This document shows positions 33,780-46,061 of a stretch of DNA of 64,000 bases, piece by piece. The notes beneath the pieces were generated by a model that was given only the letters and a program-made list of their open reading frames with translations, did not search any database and was not told the DNA's origin. Source of the DNA: Caprella mutica (Eukaryota > Arthropoda > Malacostraca > Amphipoda > Caprellidae); NCBI GenBank assembly GCA_947561585.1, contig CANNZV010000341.1, positions 309,629-373,628 on the forward strand, given 5' to 3'. Positions within the stretch are counted from its first letter, which is position 1. Each line of letters begins with the position of its first letter. The position numbers and the translations under genes are program-made.

Positions 33780-36700
33780 TCAAAACTTTGTGACGGCTTG
33801 TTCACCATGGAAAATTTCATCACTCTTGATTATTTCCTTTTCTTTCTTGTTACCAACGAATCTTCTCATGCAGCCAATAACCAGATCACCGTTCAGTTCT
33901 TCGAGATTTTCACCACCTGAAGAAAGTTTAATAAGTAGATATCAATGATTTCAATTTTGAAACTCTGAAATAGAAGCTCTCATCATAGAACATGCATAGA
34001 TTGATTGTACAAGCTTTTGAATTTTGACAGCTAAATATAAATAATATCTGAACGATAATGCAATAAATTTACTAAACTGACCTGTAACTCCTGAAACGAA
34101 AATGCCGGTAATCAAGCAGGTGATGAAACCCAGGCCTGCGTAGTAGGTATACGAGAGACCGAAGAACGGATGAAGAGACTCATATCTAAAAACAATCATT
34201 TTTAGTTTATTCTACCGTAATATTTATATGACTTAGGTACCCTTATATGACAATATACGTCATAATGTGAGAAGTTGAGTCTGTAATTCAATATTGATTA
34301 GTTGTGTATATTTACGTCATTGTGAGGTAATCAGATGTCAGATGGAAAAGGAAAATAATCAAATATTCAGTTTAGTTTCCAAATAGCAGATTAAGAATTT
34401 AAAATGTCATTTCAAACTTGTTCTCCAACATATTTATAAATTTAAAATAAATGATTGGATAGCAGTTGAACGATTCAGTGCCGTGTAATAATATCATCAA
34501 TATGTGCCAATATATAGAGTCGACTTCATTGATAGTAAAAACTATGTATGTTGCTATACATATTTTCATAAAGCTCTCAAAGTTTTTCTTTGATACAAGA
34601 CATTTCAAGAATCCATATCTTTGTTATTTATTGTAATATCCTTTGTGATTTGGAATTATTTGAAAAATCGATAAAAATAACTGCACTGACCATATAATTA
34701 AGTCTTATAAGAAAACTGACTCTGGGGTGGTGGTGTTGAAGCGAAGATTATCAACTGACGACAGATTGTTTTTAAGAAGATTTAGCTCCCATTCCGTGTC
34801 ATTGCATTTGTCAGTGTAGAGAGGAAGCATCACTATTTCAGGTCCTGCGTACATCGACCCAATGGAAAGAGTCAGCATCACAACCTGTAGACACGACAGA
34901 ATATATATATTTAAATATTTTAAAGTATACAATGAAGAGAATGTTTGATTGGTGAGGCTAAGATAAATACTACCATGAAAAATTAAAACTACATCTAGTG
35001 GGCTGGATTTAGAACTTAGAGGGTAGAGTTCGATCAGTCAGGGATACAGCAGAAATTGGACCTAGTTCCGAATCATCATTCAAGCTTTGGCCTGCGGAAA
35101 TTCGTCATAGCTATGAGTTATTTGGGAGATATTTGAGAAGTATTTAAATAGTCTGTGATTTTGAGATGAAGATTTCCTAAGTGTTGAGACAGAAAGCAGG
35201 ACCACCTGTAAGATTGAAACCCCATTAAATGTGTCGTGTAATTTATACTGAAATGAGCCTTTCTTACTCATTACTATTATTGGAATAGTACTGAGGGTAA
35301 TTTATTGTAATTGTAGAATTTTACATTTGAGTCAAGAAGACTCATGATTTTGAATATTCATTCATTTGTTCTTAAAGGTTACAACAAAGACCCATTCGTA
35401 TTTCTATGTCTCTTACTTAATTCAGTATAATAATATATCTATCATGTATTTTTTTATCCTTGTAAGTTCCAAAATTAATTACAATTTGATTGAATTATAA
35501 TCCAAATTTTGAATAAGACGAGCCCGTGATGTTAAATGGCCGTTTAGAATAATTAAAGTGCCACGCAACGAAATAAATGAAAGAAATTGATTGTGGAGCA
35601 TATTTAGAACATTTATATAAAAGGGAAAGTAATTGAAAGAATTTAAAATCTATAATGACCAACATAAAGTATGTAACACCAAATACACAAAGCTATTTAT
35701 TCCCAATCTACAAACGCAAAGTGTGAAATTTCTCTCAATTTTAAGGAATCTCAACAGAGATGGCCGTAATGTATAGTTTGTTGCATCAGCTAGTTTGTAG
35801 TGCTGCACACTTCATGATTGTTTAATGACCTGGATGGTTGATTCGGGCGGCACAGCCACTGAAACACATATTTCAGTATTGTAGTAATAAATAGAAAATA
35901 TCCCCGAAACCTGAAAGATCCGATATATGAATATCGGGGTTCGTTCCCTTAAATAATCATGAATTGTGTAGTACATTGAGTACAACAAACTAGCAGATAC
36001 AATAAACTACATTACAACTTCACATAAAAAATCTATAATGTTTGAAAATATTTAATGCAAACACGAATTTTCTTTCAAATACTGAATGATTTCGTAATAG
36101 ACATTGAATAGCTATATTCAAACCCTCATATCATAAGAATTAAGTTATTAGTTTTTTTAAGAAACGGTAATGATTTTCGGATTATTTGGACAAAGAATAT
36201 AAGAATATAACAATTAAAAAGAATTTGGAGGTATGGCCCAAACAGAAAGATTGAAAAAGTCACAACAATATCAGAATTATCAATAAATTTGATTAATCCC
36301 TATTCAGTGGAATAACTTCTTAAGACTCCCTAGAAACATATATATATAAATCATCAACTCATAAAACATTAACTAGAAATGTGCAAGTTAACTTACCAAA
36401 CTAACTACTGTTCCAGCTAGAGCACCCTTTTTGTTTCCAAAGGGCACGAACATGCCCAATATATAGACTCCTAGAGGTGAACCATTGAGGGTTCCTTGTA
36501 GTTTCATGGTTGCTTGCAGAACCCCGCTGACTGTGGTGAACAGATAGGCCAAGCCCACCATAACCAATCCGCCTATCACAGCTGAAATAGATTTACATTA
36601 AATTATTAATGATTAGATATTGTATTGCTAAGTGACATCATGATTAAGAATATAATCGAGTTAGGTTTGTATTTGTAACATTTAACATTATTTCGTCATC

Positions 36701-39700
36701 CATATATGGTCGGAGAGCCAGTTTTCAAATGTCATATTTTTTAACGTATATTGAAATAAAAAATATTGGAAATACTTTTTACCTTTTCACATTACTCATA
36801 ATAAAATAGAATAGTAACTAAAGTTTCACCTATGAACAATGCAATATATAAAGATTTATTTATCGTTTGAGACATGGTTCTATTCAAATTTTCGAATTTA
36901 TAAAAAGTCTGGATAATTAAGGTTTCGATTAAATAGATCTAAGAGAAAGAATGCCTCTCCAGGTTACGGGGTAAAATGAGTTTATTACGAAATTTTGTAC
37001 AATTAATGTCTGGGATTTTAGGCTTTTACCAATATTGCCTTCAAGTATATTGAAATATACTCACTCATCACTTTCGCTGTTACGGTTTTGTTATATTCCT
37101 TCATTTCTTTGAAAAAGACCATTTCGACCATGAAGTCCTCCCATATTAGTGAAACGATTGAGTTTAGAACCGAAGATATTGAACTGGAGAAAGAAGCATA
37201 AGATAAAAATAGTGAAAATGATATTAAAAAAAGTTACCGTGGACCCACAGGCAAATAGGGTGACCGGAAAGAAGCCCACAGGAAAAATGCCCACAGCAAA
37301 AAAGCCCACAGGAAAAAATACCCACAGGAAAAATACCCACAAGGAAGAATACCCACGGGAAAAAATGCCCACAAGGAAAAAAGCCCAAAGGTATAAAAGC
37401 CTACAGGAAAAAAGTCCACAACTAAATATTTTTTAAAATACAGAAAAACGGTTCTAGGTAAATTCCTCCGTGGAAAATTCCACCACGGAATGTTATACCG
37501 CTGGAAAGTTCCACCACGTAATGTTCCACCACCGGAAAATTCCACCACGGAAGAATCCATCGCATAATAATGGATTTCACTTTAACATTTAATAAATGCT
37601 GATTTTAAGAAAAATGTATTTTTGGTGGTAACCGAACAAGTCAAGGCCTAAGAGATAAGCTAAGGCGAACAAACGAAATAATAGACAGATCAAACAATCT
37701 TTTAAATATGAATCAAATAAATTAATAATAAAATTTAAATCGTGTAAATTCAATAATTAAGTTCCGCTGCCCCATTGATCAACAATGTATAGATCTCGTT
37801 TTGTAATATAAATATATATTTTTTAATATAAATTTTATTTTATATATTATCTATCTCCCAGGTATTTAAATTAAATACATTTATATTTAAATCAGCTACG
37901 ATGAAAGGTGGAATTAAAAAAAACTGGCACGTACTGAAATAAAATGTTCAATTATTATTACTAATTAACATATTTTATTAAAAATTAAAAAAATACTAAG
38001 CTGAAACTTTCTGAAACTGTTTAATAATATCTGTTGAAAGAATTACAAAATAAAGTTTAATTATAAGGTATTTCAACCTAATTTTCAACATAGGGTTAAG
38101 GGGACCGTTCCCAGGAAAATTAGTGTAATTTATAAAAAAATTATTGCGTAAGTAATTGCCTTATTTGCCTGGTTAAATACAATAATTACCTGGGGAGAGG
38201 GAGAAAGGGAAGGGGCGACGCAGGGGTTAAGGAGTCAATATGCACTCTAAAAACGATCTATCATCCAATTATAATTCGTAATCATTAATTATATCGCTAT
38301 ATCTGGTATCTTACGTGCCACTAATGGCACATACATTAAGGTGAGCAAAGAAATATGACTCAGTTACCCGCTACACCTCATACGAGCAGGATGCAACATA
38401 TCAGATTATCAAACTTTGAATGGGATTTTCTAGTAGTTCATAAAAGCTACAAATTTGGTATTCAAAAGCCTAAGGTGTTCACAAGTTGAAGATATGGAAT
38501 TGTTTATTTTTGCATTCGATTTTTCAGAAAATTCTTTACAAAATTGCGGCAGCAAAATTTTGATTTTCGAATTGTTTTTCAAAATTTTAATAAAAAAGTT
38601 CCCTTTTTACATGAATGTTTTTTTTTCGAAAATCAAAATTCCGCTGCTGCAATTTTGTAGAGAATTCCGTGCAGAATCAAATGCAAAAAACTCAATGCCG
38701 TAGGTTCGAAATTGTAAGAGCCTTTGGTTTTTCAAAAACTGTTCCATATTCATTCGAAATTCGAATAACTCGTTTTCTATGGGTCGAATCGAAAAAATAA
38801 CATGAACAAATACTAATTAAAATTAAATTATATAATTAGGGTATCAAGTTTCAGAACCGTAGCTTCATTAATATTCATTCACTGATTTAAATTGACTCTA
38901 AAGAAATACACACTAAAAACATACTTGTCATAATCAATGCTCCAAATTAAGACTTTCAATAATGAATATACCAAGCAATTTTTTTATTTATCAATTATTA
39001 AATTTGAAATTTAGTGTTTCAGTTGCTAGATTCAAGAAGCTAAATTTAGCCTCATATTCTGTCATGATTTACCAGTTGAATATTTATATTTAAAAGGAAG
39101 AGTTGTTCATTTATAATCATACATCACTTAGACTTAGTGGAATCATCCATGGTTGAATTTTCCACATCAGACATTTAACGCCGGTGGAATCTTCCTAGTG
39201 GAACTTTCTGCTGGGGAAATTTCCGCGGTGGAATTTACCCGCCACGCAGAAAAACATAAAGGTGTTTTAAATAAGAGTATAAGATTACAAAGGCAGGATC
39301 ATTCAATTAGTTTTCCACGTCATGTACCTTTTGTCTCATTTTGAAAGCCTTCATCGCTAAGATTAATAATTGTATACTTGTTGAAATTAAAATTTATAGT
39401 ATATAAATTTTAAAATAATTCGTGATTTTAATTTTACGATTTCAATTATATGCCCCCCCCAGGGGGGAGGGGGCATATCCTGAAGCTGTTCAAGGTGAAT
39501 GGAAGAGAAGGTTGTAACAGGGGTTAACGTTGTAACAGTGGGGTAGCGTTGCAACAGTTCGTTGTCCGAACTGTTGTGATTTGGATTATGTATTATCTTT
39601 TTTCATATTTACCATGTTAATAAGTTTTTAACGTTACTTGCAGTTTTAGAGGATAACGCTAGGTTTATGTTCTTCAATTACGAGGTCTAGATTTTTGTGT

Positions 39701-42700
39701 TAGGTATAGGCTCGTAATTTCATTTAGTATCACCTCTTCCTTTCTTCTTCCATCCGTGACTGCAATCACTGGTGCTTGTGTCCATTTTCGTCACACTCCT
39801 TGTAAAGTGACAGAATTCACGGATATTTTTTTTTGCATCCATTAGCTTTTTCACTGACGTTGGTAAGTGATTTTGTTTATGGAGCTACTTTCCTTTCTGA
39901 CTGCTTCTTCCAGTCCTTTTTTTAAAAATAAATTGTTGATGTCGGCGATGTAGTCGAAATGGCTGAAAGCTGACGTTAAACCCTATATTAGAATAAATTA
40001 AAAAAAACTGTATTTTAGAATATTTGCCGTTAAACTGTGTTAACTGTATTATAAATATCAGGTAGTTGTGGGATTTTTTCCTGTGGGCTTTTATACCTGT
40101 GGGCTTTCTTCATTGTGGGCATTTTCTATGTGGACATTTTTCATTGTGGGCATTTTTCCTGTGGGTTTCTTTCCGGGAACCGACAAATAGTTTTCTATTA
40201 AGAGATCATATATCGGTATAAAGATAGTTCATCTGAAGGCTAACTTACTTTGTCGGAAATGCATACACCGAAATATAAGATGGAAAACGATTGGATAGAA
40301 GAAAATATCTCACCTGAGAGTTCCACAGAAAAGGCAGGCGATAAACAGTCCTGGAATACCCTTGAGGTGTCCTAGGTAGTCCATCACAAAATAAGGCAGG
40401 AGCTGATCCTTCCTATTTATCAATCCTAGTATCATAGGATCGCATCCTGCATACACTGCGAATATAGCCAAACCGCAAAGAAACAGGATGGCTATGAGGG
40501 AACTTATTCCAATTATGTTTAGGTACATAATTCTGGAAAGCAAATTGTGAGATGAAAAAACCTAAATATAAGAATATTCAAATTGAGATCGCTCATACAA
40601 ATTGAAATTTAGGTAAATGGTTTGAAAACTTAACACTAATATATAACTCTTACCAGTTAAAATTATTGAAGTGCACCGAGTTAAATCAGAATGAGCACAG
40701 TGAGATATAAAGTGCTAGTGCAGTAGAATGCAAATCCACATAGACGATTACGACCTACTATATCAGCAAATTTGTAAGCACAAAAGCTTGTATACTTTAG
40801 TTTGTAGAGAAATTGCTTTTGCCAAATACTGTTATCCTGCAAGAGTTTAATGGCAATTTATGAATGCTATTTCATAAGCACTTTATGTATATAATATAAT
40901 GTATATGTGGTGACTGGTATTTCTTTTTAGCTCTATTGATCTCTTAAAAAACTTCGCTAGGTTATCAACTTTCCACATTTATGAGGGTCAGGTTTTTGAT
41001 AATGAATTATAAAAGGGAAGGTACTTATTGTACCAAAATTATTGTTGAAATTTTATTTCATCTTATATCTATGTTACGAAAAAAAGGAACAAAAACGGAA
41101 TTGAAATATTATGCAGAAGTAATAGCTTTTTTTTCAATTTTGATTTTTCTAAATTAGGATATTATATAAACGTAAGAAATTTACGAATGATTGAGAATTA
41201 AATTTTTAAAATGCAAAATCGAAAAATGAAACTTTTCATAAGGGGATCGTCTAGTGGTTTTGCTAGCTACCAATAATACTCGTCCGATTTAGCAGAGATT
41301 TTGATATAAGGTGTAAAATGCTCCAAATCTTTGAAGCTGCTCTTGTAATTTTTTTCATTTTAGGGCTCTCTCCCGCATGGGGGGGAGGGGGGCGAAAAAC
41401 ATGATTTTATCCCCCCACGAAAAGTCTATAGACTCAATGGGAGTTGGTCCTACAGAAAAATTTATAGATGCTAATATGTTTAACTCGAAATTACCTAGTC
41501 ATTTTTTCCTTTTTTTTAAATAAAAAAGTAGTTGAGCGAAATTAAAAAAATCACTTGACGATCTAGACAATTTCGAGCTGAAGATATTAGCTTCTACTAT
41601 AAATTTTTCTGTAGGACCCCCATTCAGTCTATAGACTTGGTGCGAGTACGATTTGAGTAAAAATGTTACCGAGATAATGGAGTAAACAAAAGAAAGTTAT
41701 AAATTATAAAAAATTATAAGCAAAAAAGGGAGCTTTTTGTCCCTGCCAGAGAACTCAAAGGTCCTCCAAGGCAAAGGCGAAGCCATCTACCAAGAATGAG
41801 AGGCTAAACCTATTTTAGCAGGGGGGAAGGGGGGGGGGTTACTGTAGCAAACCTTATCCTTCACCCCCCCCCCCACCATTATTCAATCCCCCCCAAACTG
41901 ACTTTCAGTTATGAAATGATATTTTTTGTACGTTTTCTTTGGAATATTTACTAGGGAGATAAGGTAAATAAATCGGTAAAAAATTGCAAAAATCACTAGA
42001 CGATCCCCTAAATAGATTCAGCAATTTAATATCATACTTACAATCTGACTTTTCCCATTGTAGGCATTGTGCTGATTCTTTGAAAAGTGGACTGGTTAAT
42101 TCCATAGAGTGTAAGGAAGGTAACGAAACCAAGCACAACAGTGTTGATGGCTGTGTGTCTTTCGTACAAACCAAAGCTGAAACTAAATTCAATAATTTTA
42201 AAGTAAGATTCTCAAGCTATTATTATAGTTAATAGATTTATGTTTCAGAGATTTCATACTCAAGTGCTTCAGTTCTTCCATGTAATTCAGCAATTGAAAT
42301 CATTTTTCCGAAACCGCCGACTGTAGCTATTGCGAAGAATGTTGCTACTAAGATGCCACTTACGATGATTATTGTCTGGAAAGTGTCTGTCCAAACAACT
42401 GCTTTCAAACCACCCTGAGCATAATAATATCTTTAGAAATTTTGTTATTTTGTCTTATCAACCTCCCAAATTTATTTATTTTATATTCTTCGGCATACAT
42501 TTTTAAAGATTTATTTGTAACTTTGTTATTCACATAACTCAAAATGTATTCATCCAAATTGGTTGAAAATTTGTGGGACGATTGGTTATCATGGAGCTAT
42601 TTGATTAGAATTTTGAAAAGATCGGGACGAAGGTCAAGGTCAAAGTAATTTATAATTCAAAAAGTATACAGGAACCATTTGAATAGATTTTGGGAAGGAT

Positions 42701-43763
42701 TAAGTCAAAGGTCAAGGTCAAGATAATTTATAACCTAAAAATCATTCAACCAAATTGACTGATATTTGGTGGGACGATTGATCATTCATTATCCAAGAAC
42801 CATTTGATTAAATTTTGCGAGCAAACGGGTCAAGGTCATTTACAATTCAAGGATTATTGGATGGTCAATGTCATTTATAAACAGCGGAAAAGGTATGCAC
42901 TCTACAAGTGCCCGTCATCTAGTTTTGTTAGTGTATATCATTCCAAATAGTATTACCAAAGAAGAATAGATGGTGACGATAGCTCCAAGGACAGGAATGT
43001 AAATCCACAAACTCAGAGGGGTGACTGCATCTAGCGCCAAAGTAGGAGCGTACAGACATATTCCTAGGTATATAATCCAAACCAAGCAGTTGAAGAATGA
43101 TATCAGTTTAATCAAAAAAGTCGATTTAAATCGTAGCTCCAGGTACTGTAAATAAATGTTTAATCAAAGACTTGACAATAAAAACATTACTGGTCACAAC
43201 TTAATTATACAGTTACCAACCTCATTGATGCTGTTAATTCTTAGTTTGCAGAGTATGGGTATGACTGTGTGAACCACTACCACTATACCTAAGAAGTTGC
43301 CTAATATCGACCAAGTTAACTGGATTCCATGACCGTAGAATTCACCAATATAACCTGTTGAAAGTGATATCGTAAATTGCTACAGTAATTCCATTTTACT
43401 ATCACTGAACACATGTTCCTACGATCTGTATTTTATAATTCTTCATAAATAATAATTAAAAGGGAGATTACGAGTAAAATCAAATGTAGGTAAAGAGGTT
43501 TTTTTAGCATAAATTATTAGGAAATGTGATGAACTTTTTGATCTAATTATTCATCAATTACCTAAAATGGAGATAGAAGAGAGGTACGTAGCCGTGAGAG
43601 AGAAAGCTACAGGTATTGGTGACATAGACCTTCCAGCTTGAAGATAGTCTGAAGTAGTGTTGTTCCCTCGGAAAGCGTAAAAGATGCCGATACCCAGGGA
43701 AACGGAGAGGGTCAGTCCGAAAACTGCGTAGTCATAATAACTAAATTCTTGCGTGGCTCCCAT
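33780..43763 (-). CDS. SLC5-family sodium-coupled solute transporter, 11 coding exons
   Basis: A membrane symporter of the SLC5 (sodium/solute) family, closest in pattern to the sodium-coupled monocarboxylate/multivitamin transporter branch. Exons on the minus strand are 43763-43562, 43354-43221, 43145-42957, 42414-42260, 42176-42042, 40532-40314, 37183-37065, 36581-36397, 34884-34721, 34185-34082 and 33916-33780. All have GT/AG borders and matching phases, and sum to 1743 bases (580 residues plus stop), normal for the family. Signatures include DYLQAGRSMSPIPVAFSLTA (exon 1), GGLKAVVWTDTFQ (exon 4), YGINQSTFQR (exon 5), GLAIFAVYAGCDP and KGIPGLFIACLF (exon 6), SSVLNSIVSLIWEDF (exons 6-7) and LNGSPLGVYILGMFVPFGNK (exon 8). 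The start ATG has upstream sequence to an AG acceptor at 43791/43792, so a 5' UTR exon lies further upstream, unplaced. The substrate is not determinable. Introns hold several transposons. Confidence 0.93.
35790..36012. repeat. Inverted pair of a dispersed repeat in SLC5 intron 8
   Basis: 35790-35850 and 35945-36012 are inverted copies of the ATGAAGTGTGCAGTACAACA / ACAAACTAGCGGATAC repeat family, facing each other about 95 bases apart. It is probably a small MITE. Confidence 0.65.
37450..39246. mobile_element. Foldback-like element T6 (GGAAAATTCCACCAC units), nested in T3
   Basis: A perfect 9-bp duplication CAGAAAAAC lies at 37441-37449 and 39247-39255. The ends are GGTTCTAGGTAAATTCC and complement CGTGGCGGGTAAATTCC. 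The left arm has about six units on GGAAAATTCCACCACG; the right arm has four diverged ones. The interior is AT-rich with no coding frame I can support. Insertion next to T3's left arm makes it younger than T3. Confidence 0.85.
39640..39990 (-). pseudogene. Conserved internal segment of the foldback-like family
   Basis: This stretch has related sequence at 55395-55720 and, in the opposite orientation, at 44755-45010. On the coding-like strand both T3 and T4 give a peptide resembling KGLEEAVRKESSSINK, followed by diverged text with stops. The repeated preservation suggests a relic of a protein gene carried by the autonomous ancestor. No known domain is recognised. Confidence 0.4.
41242..42008. 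mobile_element. PIF/Harbinger-like palindromic MITE, TSD TAA, in SLC5 intron 5
   Basis: Ends GGGGATCGTCTAGTGGTTTT and complement GGGGATCGTCTAGTGATTTT are flanked by TAA on both sides (41239-41241 and 42009-42011). A second, internal palindrome (AGTCTATAGACT and the AAATTTATAG region) is centred near 41535. Both halves contain runs of seven or more G or C. The right end is 33 bases from the splice donor of SLC5 exon 5. There is no coding frame. Confidence 0.82.
42540..42875. repeat. Degenerate tandem repeat with AAGGTCAAGGTCA motifs, SLC5 intron 3
   Basis: About three diverged units, each with TTGGTTGAAAATTTGTGGGA-like, ACCATTTGATTA and CAAAGGTCAAGGTCA text, lie within the intron. The AGGTCA half-sites match nuclear-receptor elements, but the repeat looks like a dispersed family and not a designed enhancer. 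Confidence 0.6.
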
Positions 43764-44379
43764 CTTCGATATTGTTAGACCGTCATCAATTCTGCAAATG
43801 AGAGATTTTATTTTACAAAACTAAATTGAACATGTTTAGAATTATTTGATTGTTCAAAAGAAGAGGATCTAGCATATTAAATTCATTCATTCTTTTTTCA
43901 TATCAATAGGTGCAGAATAAAAACTAGTAATTGCTCTCAACCAGGTTACTCTGAATTAGATATTATTTTCGAAAGCAAGTCTATTTCTTATCAATGTTTG
44001 TTGATAGTATATTATCGAAAATAAAATCCCTTTGGAGATAAAAATATGTATTATACATGGGTGACACCCCTCCCCCTAAATAAACATAAACCCAACTTAA
44101 AATTAGTATATTTCAACAGTAATTGAAAGTACACTTTTATTCTATGACCATTTAGTTTGTTCTCCGTCCACATTCAAGTTTCCATAAAATTTCATCCATT
44201 GTTGTTAAATGTTATAACGATTTAATTGATGAATAGTGGAAATGGCTTTGCGCAAATGGTCAGAAAACGGACAATGAAGTAATATCAAACGTCAAAATTG
44301 ATCATGTCGCAGGAGAAAAGAAAGAACACGTGAAAACATGAATAACTTATTGATAATACAAAAATATCAATCAGAAGGT
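43764..44379. other. Immediate upstream region of the SLC5 start
   Basis: 43764-43791 is transcribed leader, ending at an AG acceptor. Beyond it is AT-rich sequence, presumably 5' intron. No promoter element is supportable. Confidence 0.4.
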
Positions 44380-44388
44380 AAGGATTAG

Positions 44389-46052
44389 GGTTCTAGGACA
44401 ATTCGCCGCCGGACAATTCGCCGCGGACAATTCGCCGTGAGGACAACTCGCCGCTAGGATAACTCGCCACCGGACAATTTGCCGCGTGATTTATGTTTTT
44501 CCGGAATATACATCATTTACATATATTTAAAAATATTATAAATTTGAACAATGATTTGATTCTAAACGCTCAAGACTGACGTAAAACAGTAGTTAACAAA
44601 TTTTATTATTTCAATTAATTAGTTTCTTTTGTTATATCTGTGAGAATATTTCGGACTGCAAAGAATATTAGAGCTATTAATACAAATTTAGAAATATTTA
44701 ACGTCTGCTTTGAAACGAATGGCTTTCTAGTGGATGTTAAAAGGAATTTAAATACAAGGGACTACAAGAAGAAGTCAGAAAGCAAAGTGACTCCTTGAAC
44801 AAAGGCACCAACCAGCAGTCCGTTATTAAGCTCATGGGTAAAGAAAAGCTACTTCGTGGATGCAATCACTTACTAAGGAATAATATGGAAAGGAACACAA
44901 GCATATGTGACTGCACTCACGAATAGAAGAGGAAAATGAAGAGGTGATAGTAAATGTAGCTCATTAGCCTACCTAAAACAAAAATCTAAGACATTGTAGT
45001 TAAATAACCTTTATTTGCACTAATAAACTAGTTTTAAACTAAAGCAATTTTTATAAATCTTTTGTTTTCTTTCCAATGGTAAAATATATTTGGCAAAATA
45101 CATTCAAATATAACGAAGAAAATGTTATTGTTAATTTACAACACACACTTTATTTATATAATAGTATAATATGTAATAGTTTATAATAATTTCAGTAATT
45201 GGCTTCCTTCTTGGAAATCTTAGTAAATTTATGAAGTGAAGAGCGAGTGAGACGACAAAAAATGTTTCCATCCTTTTATTTTTCTAGAGCTTTCGAATAA
45301 TTCAATATTCATTATCAATATCCTAATTTTGACTAATTTTAAACAAATTAAGTAGAAATAAGAAGTATTATGGATACCTAAATTAATAAAGTCACCTAAC
45401 TAATTCACAAATAATAAAGAAAAAGGAAAAATTGTTAACGATGGGAACAATTTTTGTTTTTGTTCCCTCATTTTATGGAGTCTGGCCAGAATACTACTTT
45501 GCTCTGCTGTTTTATAATTTAAATAACTAGGAATATAGACTGAAACAGGCCCAGGATTTTTTTCATAGTTGGAGTCTTGCAACTGTCTACTTTTGTACAT
45601 AATATAATGGTAGTGAAGTTTAAAATATGGCAAATGATGCCATATGTTTAAAATTAGTCAAAATTAGGATATTGATAATGAATATTGAATTATTCGAAAG
45701 CTCTAGAAAAATAAAAGGATGGAAACTTTTTTTGTCGTCTTACTCGCTCTTCACTTCATAAATGTAATAGTTTATGTAATATGTTTGAAAAAAACTTTAT
45801 ATTTACATTTTGAAATGGAAAATAAAACATTTTCAAGTATGGTTAAGTATAAATTTGATAATTAATTTACAACACACAGCTTATATTTAAGTTTTTTTTT
45901 AAATAAAGGGTGTATACGCCGGTAAAAGCTATATCATACGGCAAGTTGTTTTTGGCGGCGATTTGTCCTAGCGGCGAATTGTACTAGCGGCGAGTTGTCC
46001 TTACGGCGAATTGTCCGCGGCAAATTCTCCGGTGGCGAGTTGTCCTGTCACC
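44389..46052. mobile_element. Foldback-like element T4 (GGACAATTCGCCGC units)
   Basis: Flanks AAGGATTAG (44380-44388) and AAGGATTTG (46053-46061) give a 9-bp duplication with one mismatch. Ends are GGTTCTAGGACAATTCGCC and complement GGTGACAGGACAACTCGCC. Each arm is about six 14-16 base units on GGACAATTCGCCG. The interior includes the shared segment at 44755-45010 and a nested palindromic MITE (45228-45763). Confidence 0.87.
45228..45763. mobile_element. Palindromic MITE nested in T4
   Basis: Terminal inverted repeats of about 100 bases (TTTATGAAGTGAAGAGCGAG inward) enclose 330 bases. The arms are almost identical, so the insertion is relatively young. The 77-codon minus frame at 45633-45400 lies in the unique centre and has no recognised domain. 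Confidence 0.75.
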
Positions 46053-46061
46053 AAGGATTTG

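Larger units (their letters stand above)
37259..40181. mobile_element. Foldback-like element T3 (GGAAAAATGCCCACA units) in SLC5 intron 6
   Basis: The flanking 9-bp sequences GGCAAATAG (37250-37258) and GACAAATAG (40182-40190) form a duplication with one mismatch. The ends are GGTGACCGGAAAGAAGCCC and complement GGTTCCCGGAAAGAAACCC. The left arm (37259-37425) has about eleven 15-base units ending in GCCCACA; the right arm (40070-40181) has about six. A younger element, T6, sits just inside the left arm. The part at about 39640-39990 is shared with other elements (see 44755 and 55395). The open frames across the arms (for example a Lys/Pro/Thr-rich plus frame at 37149-37436) are translations of tandem units. 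Confidence 0.85.

Noticed and set aside
35080..35271. Alternative or duplicated SLC5 exon (minus, starts VVLLSVSTL after an acceptor)
   Set aside because: Only the first eight residues resemble the exon at 34884-34721; the rest has no family similarity.
37091..37560. Frames rich in Lys/Pro/Thr or Gly/Phe around the T3 and T6 arms
   Set aside because: They translate 15-base tandem units, whose length is divisible by three, so long open frames are expected by chance.
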